Origin: Isoetes taiwanensis
Taxonomy: Eukaryota > Streptophyta > Lycopodiopsida > Isoetales > Isoetaceae
Length of the DNA stretch: 64,000 nucleotides
Reading direction: 5' to 3'
NCBI GenBank assembly: GCA_021234155.1
Contig: JAJEKV010000017.1
Location: forward strand, 18,050,372 to 18,114,371
Shown here: positions 22,767 through 34,675 of the stretch, in pieces
Layout: every line of letters starts with the position of its first letter
How positions within the stretch are numbered: the stretch's first letter is position 1
Position numbers and translations under genes: made by a program
Notes under the pieces: model-generated
Database searches by the model: none
What the model was told of the DNA's origin: nothing
What the model saw: only the letters and a program-made list of their open reading frames with translations

Positions 22767-23126
22767 AGTAGATCATAAAATAGAATCTAATCATCCATCT
22801 ACTCAAACAAGGGTCAGAACTTTAGAAGCATACAAGCTACGCTAAAACTAACCGGTATCATAGCTATCTCTCTGGTTCTCCATCCTTCTGGCGGGAACCA
22901 AGGTGAGCAGTAGCTTCCTTGGGGCAAATTGGGGGTGGAAGCCCCAATTTGGATGTCCCAAGCTGGTAGGTCTGCCTTGCCCAATCAATTTGGGCCAGGT
23001 GGCAGTTCTAGATTAATTATCCCTAACTAATTGATACTTAAGCCTTTTTAATATTAGGTTAAGCCGTAAATTCGAATTAGGGTTTAGGGTTAGATTTCCA
23101 CCTTAATAATTAATGATGTGCATTAA

Positions 23127-24293
23127 TTATTCATAGTGACGTGTCATGTATTTATATCCAAAAGGGCATATAAATACGTGGAACGTCACGAATTGCAAAC
23201 TAAAATAGCCATAATAAATTGGCACCGAGCTATGCACTATTGCACCTGTCAGAGAGACTTGCATAGGATAAGCTCTATTGATTTGCTTGGGTATGTGACG
23301 ATACTGTGGCAAACAAATATTCGATTGATCCATCTTTTCATGTATAATACAAACATAGTTATTGGGTTCCAAACATGATAATGTTCTCCACATCCAATAA
23401 GTGGATCTACATGATAGTTGGTCTGTCATGTGATCTTTCATTTGCTCCCTTATCTTAGCCCTTTGGCTTGGTTGCTTGGTCTCATCCAGAATCTCTTTTA
23501 ACTTAGCACACAAGTTGCACTTTGCAAAGTTGTTCGAAGTGTCTATAGTGACATGCTTGAAGTGCTTGCTCCATAGTCTATTGAACCTGGGTTGAGATAT
23601 TGCAGGTACCATTAGTTCTCGAAGCAAAGCATTCACTTCCTTTAATATGCTCTTCTGGGTACAATGGGATGGCAATCTCTTCTCGACAACTATTTTTCCC
23701 TGTTGATCTTTCCTACTTTTATGTGGCATATTCTCAGCATTGAATTCAACATATTTATCAAAAACCTCCCTAGCAGTCAGGATCCTAGAAGTTGGCCTCA
23801 ACATGCCATTATTTCCATGTAATGCAATTTTGCTCCCCTTTGCATGACTTGCTTGCCAGTTTTGCCAAGATGAAATTGGAATGCTATGAATATTTATCCA
23901 TGCAACTTTACATACCCATGCCCTTTTTCTTTGGATATTTTTCATCTTGAAGTGCAAGCTCATGGATGGAGTACATGTAAGTCCTCCTCTCATCACAGAT
24001 ATACTCTTGGAAGGTGGCTCTTGCTTCCACCAATTCGTCAATTTCAAACTTCTGAACACAATTAGCCCAACAATATTCCATTCCCCTTACCTTAGCCATA
24101 GCTTCACGTGAACAATCACTACTTGACTTAGATGTTTCACTATGGAATGTGCCCTCTTTTCTGAAAATGTGGTCCTTGCAGCTATTGGAGGTGCATTAAG
24201 AAAATCAGTGTCATCCACAACCTCTGGCTCTGCTGTACCATCTCCAGAACAGAGAAAAGGGACTCCGGAAGAAACCATGCCAACATCAAACAA
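23127..24293 (-). pseudogene. Transposon-associated protein with AKCNLC and HEKMDQ motifs, frameshifted
   Basis: A 310-codon minus-strand frame (24059-23127) contains NNFAKCNLCAKLKEILDETK, a Cx2C zinc-knuckle-like piece in a helical region, followed by NYVCIIHEKMDQSNICLP. The latter is a His/Asp motif seen in a family of DDE-like transposon proteins of plants and animals. The upstream coding signal lies in other frames: 24099-23908 (VQKFEIDELVEARATFQEYI) and 24293-24087, so at least two frameshifts are present. The CCTA-type flanks show no terminal repeats. The superfamily is an inference from motif layout. Confidence 0.4.
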
Positions 24294-24639
24294 TCAAAAA
24301 GCAAAGTCGACAGGCCTTCCAGCAATCCACATGAGAATCAAATACATATTCCCTCTTGAATATGCACACAAACCTCTTCACATGCGATGCAGAAAGAATA
24401 CAAAAATCAGACATGGGCATTTCCATCTCAAGCTACTTGCCACGAATCACCTGGCGATCCCTTCCAGAACAACAGAACAAGGAAGCCCAGTCCCTCATAA
24501 GAGAAAAGAAAGCTCAAAAAGCAACAACGCAACCTGCTTTCTGCACAAAGGAAATCATCTTCTACTCAGCTCCACCTGTCTGGCCGCCAAAATCGGGCTG
24601 CTTTTAACAACCCCCGTGAAGGCATAACTTGCCTTATGT

Positions 24640-25343
24640 GACCATGCACAGCAGCCACAAAATTCCTCGCCCCCGCAGACCTTTGGGGAAAAAAACAATG
24701 GCCTCACCCTTTTTCTGCCCAACCTACGACAAAATCTAGGAAAGGAGACATTTTGGGGACGTAGCTACTGCCAGTAGTGGGCTCATCGTGCTGCATGTCG
24801 GAATGGAATTCCCACTTCCCTTCTCCCATACAACAAGCATTGACACCTGAGACATTAACTTTGTATCCTCTACATGGCCATGCGTTGATGTAACTGAAGC
24901 TACCAACATGTGGAATCCAGGAATCTGGTTGTCCCAATCTCCTTGGATGATTCCATGATTCCATATAGATGTCCAGTTCACATATAGTTAAGGCACACAT
25001 TCAGAAATAGAAGTCTCTAGTAGGTCTAAATGTTTAGTCCTAAAAATTTAAATGTTTGGTCATAACGTACAGAATTCCCCCCACTCTTAATCGACGGTTA
25101 GAAGGTCACCACGTAAGTAAGATGCACCGGATATTCGGATCGGACGAACCATGTTAGTTTGGAAATGCTTTTTGCATGGCGCAAATCGTAATATCAATTC
25201 TCCTCTTCTCAGTGTGGTAGAGGCAGGTCATGGAGTTGTCAGACTCCTGCCTCAGCTCCGGCGTAGGAGTTTCAACTTCATTTGTACAGGAAAGAAGGGC
25301 TCCCAGAACAAGTCTTGGCTATTGCGAATCCATTTTGAACGAC
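24640..25343. other. Upstream region of the kinesin gene; no other supported gene
   Basis: A minus-strand frame at 24704-25000 (contains SYINAWPCRGYKVNVSGVNA) is not recognised. The last 200 bp before 25344 should contain the kinesin promoter and leader; no clear TATA box was seen. Confidence 0.35.
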
Positions 25344-28300
25344 ATGGATCTGGTATCGAGGCGTGCTGAAGAAGCAGGTTAATTCTTAGTTTTTCCTCGA
25401 CCTTTTTTCACGTTTCAGTATTGCAAATGCTGTTTTTTCTTAAGGGAGTACGAATAGACTCATTCGTATTACCATTTGCCATGTTGTATACGATAAAAGC
25501 AAATTAAGTAATTGGTCTTGAGCGCAATTGGAAAAGATGATACCAAAGAACATGGTAGGATTGATTTGTTACCAATCTGGGCATGCCTTTGGGGCTTCAT
25601 TTTAAGTTTGCATTCGCAATTCCTGAAAATAATCAAGTAGCTGTTGTATTTGTTTTTTTGGAAATTTTTGCATGGAAAATCCCAAATGTGGCAAAATGAT
25701 CACATTGTGTTGTTACTATATAGCACTTCGAAGATTTGAAGCAGCTTCATGGCTAATAGAAATGTTGGGCAATGTGGACCTATGCCTTGAGCCATCTGAG
25801 GAGGAGCTCCGCCGCTGCTTGAGGAATGGGCGTGTACTCTGCAATGTTATGAACATTATCCATGCCAGAGAGGTGTGTAAGGGCTAATGTGGGTTGATTG
25901 ATAAATTTGCATTCGAGGAGCATTTGTCATCTAGTAACCTTTACTGTAAAGCAGGCTACCTCTTCTGACGATGGAATATTGCCAGCTTATCAGCAATCTG
26001 AGAACATGAGAAAATTTCTTTTAGCTGTTGATGACTTGAAGTTGCCAACATTTAACGTAGCAGATTTAGAACAGGTTCGACTTTTTGTTTTCCACAGTGC
26101 GAGACTCTGTATGGTTATAATCAAATTGTCCATGTACTTAATAATGTAAAATGCAGGTTCATTGTGAACTTTTCCAGTCTTTTTTCTTAATCTTGCAGAT
26201 CAATGGCCAAGTAAATAGACATCCCTTCCAGCAGCTACGTGCCCCATGCTTTTGTAAACTGGATAGAAAATTATCATGTGCTTCTCTTCTGTAAAAGAAG
26301 GGTTCAATGGATGGAAATGTGCGAGGTGAACTTTTGCATTTTTATCACTCCCGTTTTCCATGAATCCTGTTTGTAAAGTGCACATGGAGTTTTGGCTTGG
26401 TTCGTGAAAGAAAGAAAGAAAGATTTATTAACATCTACGGAAGACCTGAAGGGTCTATGAGACCATAACACATACAGGATTCAAGACCTCCAGGAAGTTA
26501 GGGTCTGGTCCAGCAAAGTTTCAGATGGTAAGAGGCGCTTCTGAAATGAACTGTTATTATCTCTTTGGAGACCCTGACTCTCTGATCATACTACATTCCA
26601 GCTTCTATCACCTCCAACCTCTTCCGTGTCCCCTTCTAACCTTGGCCTTCTTTTACTGTCATATCCCTGTTTGGCAAAACCTTTTGGGTGTATTGCCCAC
26701 TTGTTAGTAGCAAGAGGAAAAAGAGCTTAAACAATAATAGCAAGGCAAAAAAGAGCCTAATATTCACATATACAGTTTGTAATTACCACGTCTTTCATCT
26801 TCACAGTCTCACTTCCTTTTCGTCCAGCTTTTCAATTAAAAAAAGTCCGGGTGTTTTTTATTTTTGTCTTGTTGGGTTTTTATATTGGCATCAACCTAGG
26901 CCCTTGCTCTTAATCAGGAAGCATTGCAACCAGGTTCTATGGCCAAAGTGGTGGACTGCATATTAGCTCTCAAGTATTACTTTAAGTGGAGAAAAAGTTC
27001 AGTTGGTAGGTCGTGGAAACCTGGCAGTAAATTTAAGCCACCTTCCATCAGCATTCCCTGTACACCACTGTTAAACAAGGAGTCCCAATCACAGTCATCT
27101 CGGCATTTTTCCAAGTATGAGATTAAGTCACACAGTGTGGGAAAAATTGAGGAGCCCTTTTGTAGGAGACGAGCACCAGATGGTGCATTTAACTTGGAGA
27201 ATCTTCCTTCAAGCTCATTTCTTTCAGGTATTTGTGAAAATAAAGTTCAAGGTGGATGTCATTTGTCAATCGGATTATTCTTAAGAAACAAATTTTGTGA
27301 CAGACTCAACTTCTGCATGGATTCATAGCATTGGTCAGAAGTTTCGAGAAGTACTTCAAATCAAGGCACGGAGCAAAAATGATTGGCAAGCATGGCAAAG
27401 CCCTTGTGTCTCCAGTTATGCAGATGTATGATCTTTTACAATCTTGTTAAATGTGAGCATTTAGTAAATACTGCACACATGGTCCTAGCTGAATAGGTTT
27501 GGAACAGCACAATGCTCATTAATGTTATTGCGGTAAAGAACTGGTTTAGGTTCTTAATGAGCGCTGTCCATGTGACTGCTATTTTTTTGCAACATAAGTA
27601 GTTTGATTAGATTAGATAATAGTGATCTTACACTTAAGTCGATCTTCTTTTTAAAGGTAGCATCACTAAAATCACTCTCCAATTTTGTGCAAGCCGCTGT
27701 TGCTGACAAGCAACCTGAAGAAGTTTCTGAGGTACGTTTATTTCTCAATTACGAGTTTCTTTCAGCTACGCATTCTGCATGAAATTATGTTAAGATGTAC
27801 TGAAGACGAGACATACTGAAGATGTTATGCTGCAACTTGATGTACTTTGAGCATGGCTGTAAACCATATGCTGCAACTTGAAGTACTTTCAGCATGCCTG
27901 TAAACTATTAATCAAGCACAGAAATAGGCATTATGTGCAATAAATGGAACTTGCTCTGTGGGAGCAAGCGTTGGTAGGCATTATGAGATTCATTGGGGAG
28001 AAATGCTATCTTGTATTTTGAAGCTAATATTTTGTAACCCATATGTTAAAGTTGTTCATGCTTTCAGTTGGTGGAATTCTTGCTAAAAAAGCTGATGGAA
28101 GAGTTTGAGCGTTGCCTCCTCAGTCAGGGAAAGCAAATGAAACAAGTATTTTCTGATTATGTTTCTAGTGATAAAATGTCCAAGTATTTTCTGATTATGT
28201 TTCTAGTGATAAAATGTCACACTATATTTCCTTATGGTACGTACTTCTATTACAGCTGAGGAATGTATTGAGGGAACTCCTTGTTCGTGAAGATAGACCT

Positions 28301-31300
28301 TCGTTCAGAAGACAAATTTTGGAAACGTTGGCAGCTGGACCAGGAGAAGAACTAAAGGTAATAGGCATATATGCTGCTGCTACATACATATTACAGCCTG
28401 TGTGAACTATTGTGAAAGTAATTTAATGCATGTGTTCGAATTTATGTTTATCTCTTTGTTGGCGTCTTCAGATGATTGCCTCTCAGTTACAGCAGGTTCA
28501 GGTAAATGCCTTTGACTCTTCTGTTGCTATGACTGTATTTGGAGTACCCCTGGTAAGTAATAATTTAATCAGTTGACTTTCTGCATATAGTGTGAACAAT
28601 ATAGGGAGTAGAAGTGCAAATATATTTTGCAGTTTATAAATCTTCTCTGACATTCATCGGTATAAATTTGAAGATCGAGGAGGACAAAAGAGTAATAGAA
28701 CTTGGTACAGAAAAGCTGGTTAAAGATCGGATAAAAAAGCAGATGGAATTCCAAGCACTTGAAAATAGGTTGGAAATGGTTGACGTCATGGAGCACGAAT
28801 TCCAATCAAAGTTGGAGCTTCAGAAAAAAGAGCAAGATACAGAGCACAAGTTAAAGATCAAACTGTTGGAACTACAGTTGGAGCAGTCTCGTGCTCAAGC
28901 TCAAGACATTGAAAACGCTAATGCGCTTGAGATAAAGGCCCTTCGGGAGGAAAATGAGAAATGCAAGAAAGTATTGGCTGGTCATTATGAAATGTTTAAA
29001 GTATAAAATCCTGTTACCACATGATGTTTTCGTTGCAAATTTGAGAACGAGAACTTATTCTCTGCCTTTGTTGAATCAGGGCATAAAGGATGGCCTAAAC
29101 AGCATGAAATGCGAGGTGCTTAATCTGCAACTGGAGAATGCAGATAGAAACAAGTCATTATGTAAGTTTTTTTTTTTTTTTCTCATTAAATAATATCTTT
29201 ATCTTGGCAGCAAGTCTTTTTTTCTCTGTTCGTTGCTCACATTCATGATCTTGCCCATCTTATGATTACAGGTACACAGATCCAATCATGTGCAGCAGTT
29301 GCCTATCATAAAATTATTAGTGAGAACAGAGAGCTTTATAATCAAGTACAGGACCTCAAAGGTATCAAGCTAATAAGCGTTTGTTGCTTTCTTTTTTTTG
29401 TGTCATCAAGTATATTTGTATATGTTTCTGATTCATAGCAACATTTTGTTTTCAACATTTTGTGAGTAAAATATGTGGTTTGAGGGCTAACAAAGTTCAC
29501 AATTATTTGGCTGTACCTCTTTTTACATGCAAAAAATGTGTACTTAGAATTTCATCTTGTTGTCCCATACTTCGGTGTTACATTAAGCAACACTATGTGC
29601 TATTGTAACAAGGTTATTAACCTTCATAGCATCCTTGTTTTTCAACATTTTGTGAGTAGAATATGTGATTTGAGGACTAACAAAGTTCACAATTGTTTGG
29701 CTGTATCTCATTTTACATGCATAAAATGTGTACTTGGAAATTTTTTTGTGTTGTCCCATACTTCGGTGTTACCTTAAGCAACACTACGACGTGATAATGT
29801 AACAAGGTTATTAACCTTCATAGCATCCTTGCTTTTCAACATTTTGTGAGTAAAATATGCGGTTTGAGGACTAAGAAAGTTCACAATTATCTGGCTGTAC
29901 CTCATTTTACATGCATAAAATGTGCATTTGGAAATTAATCTTGTTGTTCCATACTTAGGTATTAATTGAGCAACACTATGTGCTACTGTAACAAGGTTAT
30001 TGACCTGGATCTTTACTTCTGTCAGGGAGTATTAGAGTGTACTGTCGGGTGAGGCCTTTCCTACTTGGCCAAAATTGGCAGAGCTGTGTAGAGTACATTA
30101 GCCAAAAAGGGGATATTGTTGTCAGGGATCCTTGTAAGCATGGAGGGGATGCAATCAAGTCCTTCCGATTTAATAAAGTTTACAGAGACACTGCTTCTCA
30201 AGGTAATGTAATGCTATATGTGGAAGTTAATAGGCCTGTCACTGATCTCCTTGCATTTGTGTCCAAATATGCTTCTTGATGCAGAGGAAGTTTATCTGGA
30301 TACTCAACCTTTGATTCGTTCTGTTCTTGATGGTTATAATGTTTCGATTTTGGCATATGGCCAGACAGGCTCTGGAAAGACTTATACCATGGTTAGAAAG
30401 TTCTTGTTTAAGGAATTTGGGTAAAGTATTTTCTGATGTAATTGTTATCATTGTTGTCTAAGCAATAGAGCGGACCAAGCAATGCCTCAAAGGATACATG
30501 GGGCGTAAACTATCGTGCATTGAGTGATCTTTTCCAAATTTCGGATAACAGGAAAGACACATTCCAATATAAAGTTGCAGTACAAATGATTGAGATCTAT
30601 AATGAACAAGTTAGGGACCTACTTGCCACTGATGGCTTGACAAAGAAATATCCTTTTACTGGGCTTGTCCTTGTGGTTCTTGTCAAAGACTTTTTCTTCT
30701 CTTCCTTTTCCTTCTTTTTTCTTCATATGGTTGTGCGAGGTAAAGACTTAACTCAGGTAAGCTTGAGATTCGAAAGAGGTCCCAGTTTGATGGTGTGAAT
30801 GTACCAGAAGCTAATATGTTATCAGTTCATTCTGTTGCGGATATCTTAGAGATAATGGTAACTGGTCAGAAAAATCGTGCACATGCTGCAACCACTTTGA
30901 ATGAAAGAAGTAGCCGGTCTCACAGGTTTGCTTAATGGCACTAGTAAGGAAAGATTTATACTGTTTTTGTTGTTGCTCTACTAATGGTGTCTAATATATT
31001 TTTATCAGTATATTGATGGTGCATGTGGAAGGAATGGATCTTGCATCAGGGTCTATGCTACGTGGTTGTCTTCATTTAGTTGATCTGGCAGGCAGCGAGC
31101 GGATTCACAGGGCAGAAGTCTCTGGGGATAGGCTTAAGGAAACTCAGCATATTAACAAGTCACTTTCAGCCCTTGGAGATGTTATATCTGCCTTGGCACA
31201 GAAATCTTCGCATATTCCTTACCGGAATAGCAAGCTGACCCAGTTACTTCAAGATTCTTTAGGTGAGTTTCTATTTAGCTTGTGAGAAAATTTCAACATT

Positions 31301-32977
31301 ATTTTTTCTGATACTATAAGAAGTATTACGGGTACAGGAGGCAATGCCAAAAGTTTGATCTTTGTGCACATAAGTCCAGATGTGGAATCTCATGCAGAGA
31401 CTGTAAGCACATTGAAGTTTGCCCAACGAGTCACATTAGTTGAACTTGGTTCTGCATGTGCTATCAAAGAAACTAGCGAAGTGCGTAGCCTCAAAGATCA
31501 GGTGTGTTTTCATGGGTACCTGCGATTGTGAATCTTTAAGACCATGCATCTATTTGCTTTTACAAAAGGAGAACCTTTTTTTGATTAGCATTCTTTGTTC
31601 TTGAATTATTTTCTCAGAATTAATCAATACATGGGTATCATGGGGGTTCTTGTAGGTGTCTTTTTAAGATGTGGATAAGATAATCTTCCTACAATGAATG
31701 ATTTTTTCCTTTTCATAGATTGAGTCCCTCAAGGCCATCATATCAAAAAAAGACAATGACATAGGACGACTGAGAAAGGTTGCTGCAACGGTTAAAGAAA
31801 CCAACTTAATTTCAGGTACATGCAAGATTCATTCTGGAGCCAAATCCCCAGAAGACCAGTTTGGTACGGCACATCACATGGTCGAAGTAACAGAGGTTTG
31901 TTAGATTATGTCTCTTGGTGTTGCTAAGTTGATGTTGAAGCATGTTCTCATATCTACTACAGCAGAATAACATGCAAGAAGGTGGCCTCTCTGCTGCTTT
32001 GCTGGAGAGGAAGTTGTCAGGATTGTCTCTGGAAGGTGTGTCCAAAAGGTCACGGGGATTGAAAGCATGTGATTGCACAGACACAGGGGGCTTTTCCGTT
32101 CTTTGGGATTCGAGCAAGAAATTTAAATTATCATCATCAAATAGGTCCATGGCAAGTATACAAATTGGAGATTCTTAAAGGTCGTTTTGATCACATAAGC
32201 ATAGGTGGCTTTCTTATGGAATTTTTAGGACGGAGATACTGGATCAGACAACACCAATACTGCATGTGTTGTGGAGAATGGCAGAAAGCAGAGTGTATAT
32301 TCACATCATTTGAGCCCTTCATTTAGTTGCCCCAGAAGTCATTGCCATGAAGGTTCTTTGCCATCATTGACAAATCCCATGGAGCTTATGCTAAAAGAGT
32401 CTCAAGTAATGATTTCAGAGAAAGAATTTCATGCTTCTGTTCCTGGCAGTTTCCTTAGCAGCAACTCCTGTTCAAAGCTTCAAATGCAAAAGAAGAGGAA
32501 CAAAAAGTGAGTTTTACGCAGTATACAATGTTGAGTATATTTTGCTTGTTTTCAATTACTAGTGAAAAATATTGTTTCACAGGTCATCAACGTTGAAACA
32601 AAAAATGAGGCTATGGCAACCTGAGCAGACACAAAAAACGCAGAACCAATTGGGGAAGTCTGAAGTATCCAAACCAAAATCACAGAACCAAGACTTGGAA
32701 GGCATAACAATGTTCATTCCAGGTGAAAGCACGATTACTGGTATCCCGAGCAAAGGAATTTACCATGTGGAAAGCAGGGCTCTTCACGAGAAAAAATCAA
32801 GATTAGAAACTGGTACAAAGCTTGGATCTCTATTCTCTTGAGCAGTTTAGAATCTGTGCCCCTTTTTCCTGAATAGTTAAACATTGACATCTGAATTTAT
32901 TAGATGAAACTGGAATAAAGACGACACTTTTGCAACCACCAGGATTGTCTTCCAAGTCTCCGAAAAGATGGCTATGA
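25344..32977 (+). CDS. Kinesin-14 with calponin-homology domain (KCH type), 23 exons
   Basis: A minus-end-directed microtubule motor that can also bind actin through its CH domain. Exons: 25344-25377, 25724-25872, 25955-26074, 26918-27227, 27304-27425, 27657-27731, 28068-28145, 28256-28357, 28472-28501, 28674-29000, 29080-29161, 29272-29361, 30026-30202, 30285-30391, 30469-30647, 30761-30925, 31009-31262, 31338-31501, 31719-31895, 31963-32151, 32229-32506, 32583-32812, 32904-32977. Phases agree throughout, giving about 1170 residues. CH domain (exons 2-4): [38 protein letters not shown]. Coiled coil: exon 10. Motor (exons 13-18): [10 protein letters not shown]-loop [44 protein letters not shown]. 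The C-terminus ends SPKRWL. Intron 15 looks U12-type and intron 20 GC-AG. The end of exon 9 and start of exon 10 are the least certain joins. The frame has no lesion, so the gene is probably functional. Confidence 0.93.
26404..26790 (-). mobile_element. LINE 3'-end fragment with (GAAA)n tail inside kinesin intron 3
   Basis: GAAAGAAAGAAAGAAAGATT at 26406 is followed by a segment matching in reverse orientation the 3' end shared with the copies at 34190, 46640 and 54080. The element is on the minus strand, opposite to the gene, and lies within an 843-bp intron. The right edge is approximate. Confidence 0.5.
28144..28219 (+). repeat. Tandem duplication of 38 bp covering a splice donor
   Basis: AAGTATTTTCTGATTATGTT... 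occurs twice in direct succession (28144 and 28182). The first copy contains the exon 7 donor CAA/GTATTT, so a second, nearly identical donor context (CCAAGTATTT) lies 38 bp downstream. Confidence 0.9.
29453..30004 (+). repeat. Three tandem copies of a unit of about 190 bp in kinesin intron 12
   Basis: Units start CAACATTTTGTGAGTA at 29453, 29643 and 29837. Each continues with a GGTTTGAGG, TTCACAATTAT, ACATGCA, CCATACTT and AACAAGGTTATT series. Divergence is modest. The array ends about 20 bp before exon 13. Confidence 0.9.
30648..30760 (+). other. Probable U12-type (minor spliceosome) AT-AA intron in the kinesin motor
   Basis: The intron starts ATATCCTTTT, an exact minor-spliceosome donor. 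It ends GACTTAACTCAGGTAA, with CTTAAC as a fitting U12 branch site about 10 nt before the 3' end. Splicing at AA/ATATCC and GGTAA/GCTTGAG joins LTKK directly to LEIRKRS, as motor-domain homologs require. No GT-AG choice does this without adding residues. Confidence 0.65.
32152..32228 (+). other. Probable GC-AG intron in the kinesin tail
   Basis: The donor ATG/GCAAGT matches the strong GC-AG consensus and the acceptor is AATTTTTAG. It is the only in-phase way found to connect exon 20 to the open frame starting GAC at 32229. Read-through meets TAA at 32176-32178. Confidence 0.6.
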
Positions 32978-34188
32978 CTTAGCACAACGGTTTCTGCAGT
33001 AGGTTTGGTAATGTCACAGCTTTTACAGATTTTAGTTTGAAAATCCTTTTCTTTTGACTTCTGACTCCTGGTTTCTCCTGCAGGAGCTTGATGTAAATAT
33101 AACAAAATCAACAGAAGATGAAGGCTAGTAGATTTTTGCGGAAATTTGGTCTTCAATCCCATTTCGCATGTATATTATAGGCTTATGTTTGTATATATAG
33201 AACTATGGAGATAATTTATTGGGTTTCATAGAGCGAGGAGAAGTTAATAAGTGCAACGGCGTAAAAGAAACAAGAGCAATGTCCTATTTCCCTTGCATTG
33301 ATATTCTTTACCTCAGATGAAATTAAATAAGGCGACGTGCACCTGGATTCTGACAGGAGCACAAGAAAACAAAAGTTAATGGAACAAGCAATGCAATGGA
33401 ATGTGCTGGATTTACTAAGCAACTAAATTGATTATGATAACAGGTGCTGGATTTAGGACGCAACTAAATTCATTATGATAGCAGATTCAGGTGCTCTTTT
33501 GAGGACCTATACGTTATAGGGTAGGCAATTTCGCTTGGTGAGAACCACACAAAATTGCCTGCCCTGGGATATTTTCTTACGTAATTGTTGGGAAGAGGCT
33601 ATTTAGTTTAGGGCAGCAGTAACAAGAAGCTTTATAGAATTGTTCCAAATCAAAAATGTTCTAGTGAAATTCCTTCTATTTTGAAGAGATCAAGAATGTC
33701 GGTATTTTGAAGTGCTACAATTCTACAACAATGGAATGGGCATGCATCAAACTACTCCTTGAAGAGGTTAATCAAGGAGGAAGCAAAAAATAGTAAGAAT
33801 GTTAATATGAATACGATGACCTTTGTGTCTTGAAGGGAGGAGACAAGAATTGCTTTCAACTGCAACAGGGCAGACCGTCTAGCCAAAGATTGAGAAACCT
33901 GGGTAGAAGAAAAAACAAGGATTACTCTAATCCAAGAAGGAAGAAAAGAACATTATGAATAAATTGTCTAGAGAAGAAAAAGGGAAGAAAAAACATGAGA
34001 GCAAAGAAGATGAAGAATGTCAAATCTAAAGGCTATCATGGACCAATATCTCATCTAGTGAGATAAAGATTCTTCCTTCCTCAGATTCAGATGTATAGGT
34101 TCTTATGTCAGATTGAAATCATTCATGGGTGGATATTTCAATTTACAGTTTGTTTGTTTAGTATCTTTGGTGGATGCATGAGCCAGTA
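32978..34188. other. 3' flank of the kinesin gene and intergenic sequence
   Basis: No gene is recognised. It contains a direct duplication of about 40 bp (33404 and 33444, GTGCTGGATTTA...) and a short hairpin at 33522-33568 with arms GGGTAGGCAATTT and AAATTGCCTGCCC. Confidence 0.5.
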
Positions 34189-34675
34189 TCAATAGATAGA
34201 TAGATAGATAGATAGATACATTATTGTCCCTTGTGCCCTGAGGCCCGTGGACTTATGTAGCACGGGCGAGCTCCCTGATGGGCGCTACTAGCACATCATG
34301 CTGGTTTATTGTAGCCTTTTCTGAAGGCTTCACTTTTTCCTATTAATACCGGCACCCCGCTTTGGATCGGCTTCAAGGCCGTGCACAGATGCGTCGTTAT
34401 CAATCAGCTTTTAACTGAACAATTTGTGTGGGGTTTATGAGCCGCTTTTGTGCGGTTCATATTACAAACCCTCTTTCCCTGTCTATGACCTGGGCTACAT
34501 TAGTGACGCCGATTACTATCAGGATTAAAAAACCCCGCCCCAAAGGGTTTTCGAGGAAAAACCTTAATAGTAATGGGCTCACTAATGCACAGTATTATTA
34601 TCAGATCTGTTTTCCGTCATTCTGGATTTTGGATTTTTCCCACGCCATTATTGTTAGGCTGCAAAAAAAAGCTGA
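34189..34675 (-). mobile_element. Truncated LINE 3' end with (GATA)n tail
   Basis: A GATA microsatellite at 34193-34217 is followed by about 450 bp related to the 3' region of the LINE at 54076-57020. Both contain GGATTAAAAAAC, CCCGCCCC and GGGTTTTCGAGG (34521-34563 and 54169-54213). Only non-coding 3' sequence is present, as expected for heavy 5' truncation. Confidence 0.65.

Noticed and set aside
24142-24627. 161-codon plus-strand frame
   Set aside because: It overlaps the minus-strand transposon protein and has no domain or conserved-looking composition.
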